Shown piece after piece: positions 1 to 7,395 of a stretch of DNA of 32,966 nucleotides. The stretch comes from an uncultured Bacillota bacterium (GTDB taxonomy: Bacteria > Bacillota > UBA994 > UBA5500). The notes beneath the pieces were generated by a model, which ran no database searches, was not told the DNA's origin, and was given only the letters and a program-made list of their open reading frames with translations. Positions within the stretch are counted from its first letter, which is position 1; the number at the start of each line of letters is the position of its first letter. The DNA is taken from positions 1 through 32,966 of the forward strand of contig CALNBW010000374.1 of NCBI GenBank assembly GCA_937874815.1, read 5' to 3'. The translations under genes and the position numbers were made by a program.

Positions 1-329
1 TTTAGCCATTCCATCCTTACAGTCTCTATGTTGAATTTATTGCTGGGCAGATCATCATAAGGATAATACAGGTATATGGTTCTATCGCCAAACCTTTTGT
101 CACTCATGGAATCAACTCCGACCCTAACCATGTCGCTAGACAACGAACCCCCTGAAATAACATACAAGTTAGCCCTATATCCCTGGTTGGGAGACTCTAC
201 TGTATACTGATAATCGCCTTTTCCTTTTAAAAGACATAAAGGCGGGTTGATGAGGAGAAACGAGACAAAAAGCAACATGGCTAATACGATTAAGGCGCAT
301 ACCAAACAGACCTTTGCCGACCTTTTCAT
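1..329 (-). CDS. DUF5412-like membrane-anchored protein (partial, C-terminus off the window)
   Basis: Reading the minus strand from ATG at 329 gives an open frame of 109 codons that runs off the window. The N-terminus is basic (MKRSAK) followed by one hydrophobic segment at about residues 7-27, so the protein is probably anchored in the membrane with its domain outside. The outer part has the pattern ESPNQGYRANLYVISGG, then RVGVDSM, then a YLYYPYDD strand and an ETVRMEWL strand. This resembles the small DUF5412 family of Firmicutes, whose function is unknown. A GAGGGTG ribosome site lies just upstream, 22 bases after the stop of the toxin-44-like gene, so the two are probably co-transcribed. 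An immunity role for it is only a guess. The family call is from memory of the pattern. Confidence 0.7.
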   Translation of the reverse strand, partial: MKRSAKVCLVCALIVLAMLLFVSFLLINPPLCLLKGKGDYQYTVESPNQGYRANLYVISGGSLSSDMVRVGVDSMSDKRFGDRTIYLYYPYDDLPSNKFNIETVRMEWL

Positions 330-351
330 CCTATCACCCTCAAAAGGCCAA

Positions 352-1185
352 CTACCAGAATACCCCTTCACCAAAGTCTATATTAACATCACGAATACCA
401 TCATTTATCGCTATTTGGTCATTTGGATCATCAAAATAGCTAGACATGAATTCCCAGTGCGAGGTGCCAGACCATACTTGATAAGCGCCAGCGGCAACTC
501 GGAGAACAAAGCTCGAATACCCTGCTACAGTCCCCATATAGCCATAATGATGATTTCCAATATATTCGCCATCTCTTAACTGATATAGAAAGCTATACTT
601 CGTATTCACACCCAACGGTATCTTTAGGTCCCAGTCCCCTCCCGATCTTACTTTGCTCGCAAAATATGCAGCCCTATACCCTTCCGCTAGAGGAAGCGCG
701 TCCTCTCCTAACTTCCAATCTGTCAAGATCCCCAGATAATCCTGATACAACTGTTCTGCCTCCAGCCGATTCTGCACATAAGTAGCGCGCAACCTAAGGT
801 CTGTACCATCAATAACAGGTGTGCTGTCTAAACCAAGAGTCTCTAGTAGGTAATCGCACATTTCTAAAGTCAGGATGTTTTGCCGGATAAAACTGGCTTC
901 CCTGTTTCTAATCGCCATCAGTTTACACAGGAATAACAAATCCTCATCGCTTGCACCTTCTATCGAACTCAGCAGTTCGCGGCACCATAACTCCTCCGCA
1001 TTTAATGAGAATTCTATATCCATTCCTGGAGTCATTTCTATTTCTGCCAGAATAATGTCCCTAACATCGGAGTATTCGCTATACAGATTTCCAAAATCGC
1101 TACTACCCAAGGTTTCTGCGTATCCGATTGTGCCAAACGACATCAACATGATCATTACCATAACCAAACCAACTATTCTTCTCAC
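352..1185 (-). CDS. Secreted protein with C-terminal polymorphic toxin type 44-like domain
   Basis: I chose the GTG at 1185, not an upstream ATG at 1263, because GGGGAGG sits five to six bases before it and the protein then begins with a normal signal peptide (VRRIVGLVMVMIMLMSF, cleavage near GYA-ET). The product has 277 residues. Residues 30-175 are mostly helical and unrecognised. Residues about 175-266 carry a pattern I recognise from the bacterial toxin 44 (Ntox44) family: GGDWDLK at 182-188, GNHHYGY at 210-216, a GYSSFVLRVAAGAYQVWSGTS stretch, and DDPNDQ at 252-257 before an INDGIRD end. That family is predicted to be RNase-like and is found in polymorphic toxins and in small secreted Firmicute proteins. 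No WXG, RHS or other delivery domain is present, so export is by Sec only. The downstream neighbour is a DUF5412-like membrane protein. Confidence 0.72.
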   Translation of the reverse strand: MRRIVGLVMVMIMLMSFGTIGYAETLGSSDFGNLYSEYSDVRDIILAEIEMTPGMDIEFSLNAEELWCRELLSSIEGASDEDLLFLCKLMAIRNREASFIRQNILTLEMCDYLLETLGLDSTPVIDGTDLRLRATYVQNRLEAEQLYQDYLGILTDWKLGEDALPLAEGYRAAYFASKVRSGGDWDLKIPLGVNTKYSFLYQLRDGEYIGNHHYGYMGTVAGYSSFVLRVAAGAYQVWSGTSHWEFMSSYFDDPNDQIAINDGIRDVNIDFGEGVFW

Positions 1186-1263
1186 AAATATCCTCCCCTT
1201 CTCAGCAAAATGGTGTAAAGTGCCCATATCCGCTAATATGATAGATTTATCCAAATCCATCAT

Positions 1264-1837
1264 CTATGCCCCACATACGGAAATAGAAAAGCTAGCCCAT
1301 GCCGCTACCCGTTTTACAGCCCACCACAGCAGGTAGCAGACTATCCAATGGCATCTTTATGACTGAGAAATACTAATTCCTCACGACGCTATATCTAATC
1401 CTGTCTTAACTATTCTGCATGGAGCAGCACTTTCCTTCCTAATTCATGCAAAGCGTTAATTTTTCTTTACAACCATTTTGAGCAGCCTTTTGAGCTTTCC
1501 ATTTTCAGAGCCATAAAATGGCCTAATGATTATTTACCTAAGCGTGCCGCAGTAGAATATACTCTGCTCAATCCAGCCCGCCTCGAAACAGCTGCCATAC
1601 TACAGAAGACAAGGTATGATACTTGTTTTTTCCTATTGACGAAAGACAAGGGTATTACCACCTGAAAAACTAGGCGGGAATACCCTTGTTTCATGTTAAT
1701 CTAGTCCCCATAGGCCCACTGCGCGAGAGTTCTCCAGTCTCTGATAGCAGCAAATTGCTGTTTCCGCGACTAACCTGTTCTAAGCCCCGTTGGAAGAGCA
1801 GTAATTAACGAAACAGACCAACCAGTTCATTTTTCCA
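1264..1837. other. Non-coding gap upstream of the toxin-44-like gene
   Basis: I see no supported gene here. The longest open frame (about 80 codons, ending near 1667) has no start codon and no ribosome site. The only clear structure is a hairpin at 1646-1689. The promoter of the toxin-44-like gene should lie in the first part of this gap or just inside 1186-1300, but no convincing -35/-10 pair was found. Confidence 0.5.
1646..1689. terminator. Hairpin, 11-bp arms, possible bidirectional terminator
   Basis: ACAAGGGTATT (1646-1656) and its exact complement AATACCCTTGT (1679-1689) bracket a 22-base loop that can add a few more CC/GG pairs. The plus-strand tail is only moderately T-rich (TTTCATGTTAAT). 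Its right arm and tail are nearly the same as those of the hairpin at 2666-2716, so the two may be copies of one small element. Confidence 0.45.
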
Positions 1838-2212
1838 ATGTGGAACAGTCTGGCGCCGTGTTATTTCCTCGAAACTATCATAACGCTGGTCAATAAACTA
1901 TTCGAAAAAGTCCTCTGGCAAAAAGCTTTAAAAACGGCTGACACTACTAGGCGAATAACACCTGAACCTTTTTCAGGCCCTGTTTCTATACTCCGAAACA
2001 GCGATGGTTATTATGTCGTGCAGAGATCTGCTGAGGGAGTTTATGTGCGCTTCGCCGATCTGACTGGGGAGGAAACCTCGAGGGCAGAAGTGGTATTGTC
2101 CCGGCTCTGGCGGGGTCATCTCAGCAGTACAGCCATGCTCTTAAGGATACCTGGCTGCCGGAATCGAAACAGGGGTTCCGGACGAGGTAACTATGCTATC
2201 AAGCACTGGTGA
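1838..2212 (+). pseudogene. Remnant of a hypothetical gene, N-terminal part (frameshifted)
   Basis: This is an open frame of 124 codons with no ribosome site before its ATG. Only the middle part looks protein-like (GPVSILRNSDGYYVVQRS, then VRFADLTGEE, a beta-strand pattern). After about 2110 the frame becomes unlike real protein, with many Arg, Gly and Cys, while the following open frame takes over in another phase. I read this as the left piece of one broken gene whose right piece is at 2145-2633. The family is not recognised. Confidence 0.4.
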
Positions 2213-2633
2213 ATGTCTGTTCAGCGTTAACCTGCCAGCTCCTGTTTATGCGACATGTGTTACTAGCGATTGGGGCAACGAGTCCTATTGGTGTCTTTCT
2301 GGGGTTGGCGAGGCAATAGGCCCCATATCAAAAAACGCCCTGTATAAGGTTGATTCGCAAGGCGCAGAACTACGTTTCGATGGGGTAGCATATCAGGGAC
2401 CAACAAGCCTCCTGCCAGTTTCAGGCTATGCCCTTATTTGCGGATACGATGATGGGCAGTTGCACCTGGTGGATGCCAGCGGAAGCATACGATCGGTTAC
2501 GTTTGCGAAGGCCGGTGAATTCCTAAACCCGATGCTTATGTGTGTAAATAACGGCGTTGCCTATATAGCTGTGCGTCGCAACTATGGCCCTGACTACGAC
2601 ACCATATTAGCCGTCGATTTAGGCTTAAAATGA
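2145..2633 (+). pseudogene. Remnant of a hypothetical beta-propeller-like gene, C-terminal part
   Basis: An ATG at 2193 opens a frame of 146 residues, and GAGGT lies nearby, so a short expressed protein is possible. However, protein-like sequence in the same frame continues upstream of that ATG to a TAA at 2142-2144 (GYLAAGIETGVPDEVT), which suggests the ATG is internal to an older gene. The product alternates short strands and turns: STGECLFSVNLP, LYKVDSQGAELRF, DDGQLHLVDASGSIRSV, DTILAVDLG. This is a blade-like pattern of WD40 or PQQ-type propellers. There is no signal peptide and no catalytic motif. It ends just before the hairpin at 2666-2716. Confidence 0.42.
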
Positions 2634-2665
2634 CAGCTAGAAACTAAAATGAACACAGAATAGGA

Positions 2666-2716
2666 TATTGGGGCTGTCGCGCACGTATAAGAAAACGTTT
2701 TGCGACAGCCCCAATA
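2666..2716. terminator. 15-bp perfect inverted repeat after ppdK; probable terminator
   Basis: TATTGGGGCTGTCGC (2666-2680) is matched exactly by GCGACAGCCCCAATA (2702-2716), with a 21-base loop that itself contains the 10-bp palindrome AAAACGTTTT (2692-2701). It lies 20 bases past the ppdK stop and 32 bases past the plus-strand remnant, so it probably ends both. There is no U-run directly after either arm, so the mode of action is uncertain. Confidence 0.6.
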
Positions 2717-2736
2717 CCCTGTTTCATATTACGCAG

Positions 2737-5385
2737 TTAGTCTTTTTTCTTGAGCGCGGCCTGGGCTGCGGCTAAGCGAGCGATGGGCACGCGGTAAGGT
2801 GAGCAACTGACGTAGTCTAGCCCTATCTCGTGGCAGAACTCGATCGAGTTGGGGTTACCACCATGCTCGCCGCAAATGCCTATGGAGATTTCGGGCTTGG
2901 CGCTGCGTCCTCTTTCTACGGCAATGCGCATCAGTTCGCCCACGCCTTCACGGTCGATGACAGCGAAGGGATTCTCGGTGAGAATGCCGGCTTCTAGATA
3001 CTGAGGCAAGAATTTACCCTCAGCGTCATCACGGCTAAAACCGAATGTGGTCTGTGTCAGGTCGTTAGTACCAAAGGTGAAGAAGCCTGATTCGGCCGCG
3101 ATTTGGTCTGCTATGAGGCAGGCGCGTGGCAGTTCGATCATGGTGCCCACGTGGTAGTCGAGCGTCACGCCGGTTTCGGCCTGCACCGCATCGGCTATCT
3201 GGGTAACTTCTTGTTTGAGCAAGGTCAACTCCTTGATGTTGCCCACTAAAGGTAGCTCTACTTCTGTGGTTACCTGATGGCCTTCCTGCACAAGCCGGGC
3301 CATTGCGTTGAAAATTGCCCGCGCTTGCATCTGATAAATCTCGGGGAAGGTAACGCCTAGGCGGCAACCACGGTGCCCCAGCATTGGGTTAAATTCGGAG
3401 AGGCTACGCACCTTGGCCAGCAAGGCCTCCTTGGCTGCTAGCTCCTCTTTGTCTCCATCGGTCAGTTTTAGCGTGGTAATATCCACTAGCAACTGCTCTG
3501 CCTGCGGCAAGAACTCGTGCAGTGGTGGATCTAGCAGGCGGATGCAGACTGGGTAGCCAGACATGACTTTAAGGATGCCATAGAAGTCGTCCTCTTGCAT
3601 AACTTGCAGTTGCTCTAGGGCAGCTGCCCGCTCCTCTTTATTCTCGGCCAAAATCATGCGTTGGGCTAGGGGTAGCCGGTCTGTTGCCATGAACATATGC
3701 TCAGTGCGGACTAAGCCAATGCCCTTGGCCCCGAATTCTCTCGCCTTAAGGGCATCGGCCGGTGTATCGGCATTGGCGCGCACCCCGAGGCCGGGAACCT
3801 CATCGGCCCAAGCGAGTAAGGTGTTGAAATCGGCACTTAACTCGGGCTCTATCATTTTGATCTCGCCAGCCATTACACGGCCGGTTGCGCCATCGATAGA
3901 GACGATGTCGCCCTTCTTGAATACACGGCCATCGGCTGTGAATTGTTCGCTAGCATAGTCGATTTTAATTGCTTCGCAACCGCTGACGCAGGGTTTGCCC
4001 ATACCGCGGGCTACTACGGCGGCGTGACTGGTCATACCACCGCGGGCAGTGAGAACGCCTTCGGCGACTACCATGCCATGAATATCGTCGGGAGTTGTTT
4101 CCGTACGAACAAGTAGCACCTTGTGGCCTTGCTGACCAAGGGCCTCGGCCTCATCAGCATCAAATACTATAGCTCCATACGCTGCCCCCGGGGATGCCGG
4201 TAGTCCTTTTGCTATGACATCAACAGTAGCTGCTGGGTCTATCCGACGATGTAACAGCTGGTCTAGCTGAGCGGGCTCAACCCTGAGCAGCGCTTCTTCC
4301 TTGGTTATGGCTCCTTCCTGCACCATTTCCACCGCGATGCGGATGGCGGCGGCAGTGGTCCGCTTGCCCGATCTAGTCTGTAAGATATAGAGTTTGCCCT
4401 TTTCAACGGTAAACTCGATGTCCTGCATATCATGATAGTGTTTTTCTAAAATGCCGCAGATACGTACGAATTCTTCGTAAATCTTAGGCATGTCGTTGGC
4501 TAAGCTGGCAATCGGCTCTGGCGTGCGAATACCGGCGACAACATCTTCGCCTTGGGCGTTAATCAGATACTCGCCATAGATTCGCTTCTCACCGGTGGCA
4601 GGGTTGCGGGTAAAGGCTACGCCGGTGCCACTGTCGTTACCCATGTTACCAAAGACCATTGTCTGCACGTTAACAGCCGTGCCCAAATGGTCAGGTATGT
4701 TGTTGATCTTACGATAGACAATAGCACGCTGGTTGTTCCAAGAACCGAACACTGCGCGCACTGCCATCAGTAGTTGTTCAAAGGGTTCCTGCGGGAACGC
4801 CTGCCCAGTTCGCTTAACCACAACCTGCTTGAAGCTAGCAACCAGTTGTCGCAAATCTGCTGCCGGCAGTTCATGGTCAAATTGGACCTGTCTATTATGC
4901 TTAAGCTCGGTTAGAATTGCTTCAAACTCATATTGCTCAATGCCCAGCACTACATCGCTATACATCTGAATAAAGCGCCGGTAACAGTCAAAGGCGAATC
5001 TTTCATCGCCCGTGGCCTGGGCTAGGCCTTCCACGGTGCGGTCATTGAGACCCAAGTTCAAAATAGTATCCATCATGCCAGGCATGGAAATAGCTGCGCC
5101 GGAACGTACAGAAACAAGCAGAGGATTGGCATCGTCACCAAAGACTTTGCCCGTGTCATGTTCTAGCTTCCGCAATTCGTCCTGCAATTGAGCTTCCAAT
5201 CCCTCTGGGAATTGGCCCTCGCCTGCCAGGTATTCATTACAGGCCTCGGTGGTGATAGTGAGGCCTGGAGGCACTGGGAGACCAATACTGGTCATAATCG
5301 CTAAGTTTGCTCCCTTACCTCCTAAAAGCATTTTATCTTTTGTTTCCGTTGCGTCGAACGCATAGACATATGTCTTACTTTGCAT
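2737..5385 (-). CDS. ppdK: Pyruvate, phosphate dikinase
   Basis: This cytoplasmic enzyme interconverts pyruvate + ATP + phosphate and PEP + AMP + pyrophosphate. In anaerobes it can work in glycolysis or gluconeogenesis. The 882 residues match the usual PPDK length and order. The N-terminal ATP-grasp nucleotide domain shows GGKGANLA at 22-29, VSVRSGAAISMPGMMDT around 91-107 and LQTRSGKRTT near 335-344. The swivelling phospho-His domain has GGMTSHAAV with catalytic His454, and Thr452 is the residue the regulator modifies. The C-terminal PEP/pyruvate barrel has GLVRTEHMF, GHRGCRLG and GICGEHGG with catalytic Cys838. AGGAGGG lies six bases before the ATG. The start overlaps the stop of the regulator gene by 11 bases, so the two are translationally coupled. 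No damage is seen. Confidence 0.98.
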   Translation of the reverse strand: MQSKTYVYAFDATETKDKMLLGGKGANLAIMTSIGLPVPPGLTITTEACNEYLAGEGQFPEGLEAQLQDELRKLEHDTGKVFGDDANPLLVSVRSGAAISMPGMMDTILNLGLNDRTVEGLAQATGDERFAFDCYRRFIQMYSDVVLGIEQYEFEAILTELKHNRQVQFDHELPAADLRQLVASFKQVVVKRTGQAFPQEPFEQLLMAVRAVFGSWNNQRAIVYRKINNIPDHLGTAVNVQTMVFGNMGNDSGTGVAFTRNPATGEKRIYGEYLINAQGEDVVAGIRTPEPIASLANDMPKIYEEFVRICGILEKHYHDMQDIEFTVEKGKLYILQTRSGKRTTAAAIRIAVEMVQEGAITKEEALLRVEPAQLDQLLHRRIDPAATVDVIAKGLPASPGAAYGAIVFDADEAEALGQQGHKVLLVRTETTPDDIHGMVVAEGVLTARGGMTSHAAVVARGMGKPCVSGCEAIKIDYASEQFTADGRVFKKGDIVSIDGATGRVMAGEIKMIEPELSADFNTLLAWADEVPGLGVRANADTPADALKAREFGAKGIGLVRTEHMFMATDRLPLAQRMILAENKEERAAALEQLQVMQEDDFYGILKVMSGYPVCIRLLDPPLHEFLPQAEQLLVDITTLKLTDGDKEELAAKEALLAKVRSLSEFNPMLGHRGCRLGVTFPEIYQMQARAIFNAMARLVQEGHQVTTEVELPLVGNIKELTLLKQEVTQIADAVQAETGVTLDYHVGTMIELPRACLIADQIAAESGFFTFGTNDLTQTTFGFSRDDAEGKFLPQYLEAGILTENPFAVIDREGVGELMRIAVERGRSAKPEISIGICGEHGGNPNSIEFCHEIGLDYVSCSPYRVPIARLAAAQAALKKKD

Positions 5386-6205
5386 GCCTTTCCCTCCTGT
5401 AATGGATTTCTAGCACCTTACTAGCGGTCTCTTCAACTGCTCGATTGGTGACATCGATCACGGGACAGCCTAATTTCTTCATGACAGCTTCTGAATACTC
5501 CAACTCGGCCAGAATACGCCGTAGGCTAGCGTAATCGGCATTAGCTGCCAGCCCCAAGGTTTTTAATCTTTCAGCGCGAATTTCGTTGAGGAAATTGGGA
5601 TTGATAGTGAGGCCAACGATACGGCCTGGCGGCAACTCGAATAATTCTTGCGGCAGCTCCACCTCTGGCACTAAAGGCACATTTGCTGCCTTTACGCCTT
5701 TGTGAGCTAAATACATGCAGACTGGAGTCTTTGAAGTGCGAGAGACACCAATCAGCACTATCTCTGCCCTCAGAATACCGCGGGGATCCTTCCCATCATC
5801 GTACTTGACAGCAAACTCTACTGCCTCCACCTTGCGGAAATACTCTTCATCCAACTTGCGTAACAGCCCAGCTCGCATCTGGGGTGTTTCCTTAGCAACA
5901 TCTGACATAGTCTGCAGCATCGGCCCCATGATATCAATTGTGGGGACATCATATTCTGCTGCCGCACTAACCATTTCCTGCCTGAGCTCGTCAACCACCA
6001 GTGTATAGGCAAAAATACACCGTTCTTTTGAGGCTTCGGCCACAATTTTCCTAATGTACTGCCTGTCATTGACATACGGCATGCGGACAATGTCCATTTC
6101 TGTACCGTAAAATTGACTGGCCGCCGCCCTTACCACAAACTCGGCAGTTTCTCCTAAGGCATCGGAAACCACATAAACCTTGATCCGGGAACTCTCAGTG
6201 GGAAT
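5375..6205 (-). CDS. PPDK regulatory protein (bifunctional kinase/phosphorylase, DUF299), probable ATT start
   Basis: This protein inactivates PPDK by ADP-dependent phosphorylation of the active-site Thr and reactivates it by phosphate-dependent dephosphorylation. The P-loop GVSRTSKTP lies at about residues 153-161 and VTNRAVEETA near the end, both family hallmarks. The first ordinary start (GTG, 6172) has no ribosome site and would cut off the first beta strand. Reading upstream in frame adds IPTESSRIKVY before VVSDALGETAE, which restores the usual N-terminus. AAAGGAGG (6214-6221) sits eight bases before an ATT codon at 6203-6205, and no ATG, GTG or TTG exists in that extension. I therefore place the start at ATT, giving 276 residues. 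The gene is upstream of and overlaps ppdK. Confidence 0.9.
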   Translation of the reverse strand: MPTESSRIKVYVVSDALGETAEFVVRAAASQFYGTEMDIVRMPYVNDRQYIRKIVAEASKERCIFAYTLVVDELRQEMVSAAAEYDVPTIDIMGPMLQTMSDVAKETPQMRAGLLRKLDEEYFRKVEAVEFAVKYDDGKDPRGILRAEIVLIGVSRTSKTPVCMYLAHKGVKAANVPLVPEVELPQELFELPPGRIVGLTINPNFLNEIRAERLKTLGLAANADYASLRRILAELEYSEAVMKKLGCPVIDVTNRAVEETASKVLEIHYRRERHAK

Positions 6206-6213
6206 AAGCGCCC

Positions 6214-6221
6214 CCTCCTTT
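6214..6221 (-). promoter_or_regulatory. Ribosome binding site that fixes the ATT start of the PPDK regulator
   Basis: On the minus strand this reads AAAGGAGG, a near-perfect Shine-Dalgarno sequence. It is followed by eight bases (GGGCGCTT) and then ATT. The next ordinary start, GTG at 6172, is more than 40 bases away, too far for this site. Confidence 0.75.
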
Positions 6222-6226
6222 AATGG

Positions 6227-6251
6227 CCCGTAACGCTAAAAGCGTTACGGG
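6227..6251 (-). terminator. 10-bp hairpin just before the PPDK-regulator ribosome site
   Basis: CCCGTAACGC (6227-6236) pairs exactly with GCGTTACGGG (6242-6251) around a five-base loop. On the minus strand it stands between the 4Fe-4S gene and the regulator, five bases before AAAGGAGG. There is no U-run after it. It could be a weak terminator for the upstream cluster or a 5' stabiliser or translational control hairpin for the regulator mRNA. Confidence 0.5.
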
Positions 6252-6321
6252 TTATTGTGCAGCCTATATTAGTGCCTTTGCCTTAATTGTGCCATACTAT
6301 ATCGCAATCATTATATACTAT

Positions 6322-7197
6322 TTACTTATTGATGTCCTGTTTAGAAACAAAAACTAAATGCTGCTGCTTCCTTGTAGAAGCTGGGGCTTTGGCTGCAAAG
6401 GTTAGAGCCCGGGTTGGACAAACATCAACACACTCCAAGCAGCGGACACAAGCGCTGCTGTTTTGCTTTATTTGTGGCTGCAAGGCGGCCTTGCACTGGC
6501 GAGCACAAGCGCCGCAGTCAATACAACGCCCGTGATCCAAACGCAGCCGCCAAATACTCAGCCCGTTGAGTAAACCGTAGAAGGCTCCTAGAGGGCAAAG
6601 CACTCGGCAAAAGGGCCGCCAATAAAAGACAGCGGCAATTAGCACCAGGACTAGCACCAGTAGCTTCCAGCTAAACAACCAGCCGACTAAGGCAGCTAAC
6701 TGGGGGTTCATGCTTACTAAAGGAATACCCCCAGCTAACGTGCCCGCAGGGCATACATATTTGCAGAAGTAGGGCTCGGCCAAGCCCGTTATATCGCGCC
6801 AGAAAAATGGTAGCACTACAGTAAGCCCTAATACCACAAACTTCATTTTTTCTAGGTAGCGCGGCAGCCGGCGGCGGCCCTGCTTGCCGCGATGCACCAG
6901 CTCCTGCACCAGGCCAAAAGGGCAGAGCCAGCCGCAGACAAAACGCCCACCGAGAGAACCAACTGCCAATAAGAACCCTACTAGATACAAAGACAGCGTT
7001 CGGCTAAAGCCAGCCGCCATTGACTGAAACGCCCCCACAGGGCAGGCCCCTAAGGCACCGGGGCATGAATAACAGTTGAGAAATGGCACACAGGCTGCCT
7101 TCAGCTTACCCTGATAGATCCTGCCCTGTAGCCAGCCTGGCAGATAACTATTGCTAAGAATAGCTGCAGCCCATTGACTGAGTTTACGCTTCTTCAT
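6322..7197 (-). CDS. Polytopic 4Fe-4S membrane protein (NapH/YccM-like)
   Basis: This is a membrane electron carrier with several hydrophobic spans and six groups of cysteines in 291 residues. The groups are Cys36/42/45/52, CGWLC (88, 92), CKYVC (145, 149), CRVLC (197, 201), then two ferredoxin-type clusters at the C-terminus: CIDCGACARQC (225-235) and CVRCLECVDVC (250-260) followed by Pro. The CxxxCP pairs in membrane loops are typical of the NapH/NosR/CcoG-related family (4Fe-4S binding domain). I chose ATG 7197 over TTG 7206 because AGGGA is nine bases before it. It follows the CD1871A-like peptide gene by 12 bases and probably passes electrons across the membrane to the thioredoxin-like lipoprotein of the same cluster. 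That role is inference from gene order. Confidence 0.88.
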   Translation of the reverse strand: MKKRKLSQWAAAILSNSYLPGWLQGRIYQGKLKAACVPFLNCYSCPGALGACPVGAFQSMAAGFSRTLSLYLVGFLLAVGSLGGRFVCGWLCPFGLVQELVHRGKQGRRRLPRYLEKMKFVVLGLTVVLPFFWRDITGLAEPYFCKYVCPAGTLAGGIPLVSMNPQLAALVGWLFSWKLLVLVLVLIAAVFYWRPFCRVLCPLGAFYGLLNGLSIWRLRLDHGRCIDCGACARQCKAALQPQIKQNSSACVRCLECVDVCPTRALTFAAKAPASTRKQQHLVFVSKQDINK

Positions 7198-7209
7198 CGC
7201 GGACAATCC

Positions 7210-7347
7210 CTAGCCAATGCCGATGCACTGCAAGCAGATAGTAATGGCCTTCTCCAGCACTTGCAGGGCCTCCTGCCGCAGCAGGCCGAACAGCATTAGC
7301 ACAACACCTAGCCCAAAGAGCAGTTGGCCAGATTTCTCTCGCAACAT
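7210..7347 (-). CDS. Small membrane peptide with C-terminal CxxC (CD1871A family)
   Basis: This is a 45-residue protein with ATG at 7347 and TAG at 7210-7212. It has a basic start (MLREK), one membrane segment at about residues 7-23 (LLFGLGVVLMLFGLL), an amphipathic stretch, and the ending ICLQCIGIG with Cys38 and Cys41. The combination of a single span and a terminal CxxC-IGIG tail matches the CD1871A family of small CXXC proteins known from Clostridia, where it also sits between a thioredoxin-like lipoprotein and a 4Fe-4S protein. Function is unknown; a thiol relay or metal ligand role in the cluster is a reasonable inference. GGGGGA precedes the start. Confidence 0.87.
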   Translation of the reverse strand: MLREKSGQLLFGLGVVLMLFGLLRQEALQVLEKAITICLQCIGIG

Positions 7348-7395
7348 ACATCCCCCATTTCTCTAGTTTCCCCGGACATGGACAAAAACAGGCTT

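Noticed and set aside
1..329. Calling the DUF5412-like gene an immunity gene
   Set aside because: Only its position supports this. It is annotated by family resemblance alone and the idea is kept as a question.
1391..1667. Open frame of about 80 codons on the plus strand in the gap before 1838
   Set aside because: It has no start codon and no ribosome site, and I recognise no family in it.
3065..3367. Minus-strand frame of 100 codons inside ppdK, and other long overlapping frames (for example 28268-28804 plus)
   Set aside because: They are shadows of strongly conserved genes in another frame and have no ribosome sites or recognisable protein pattern.
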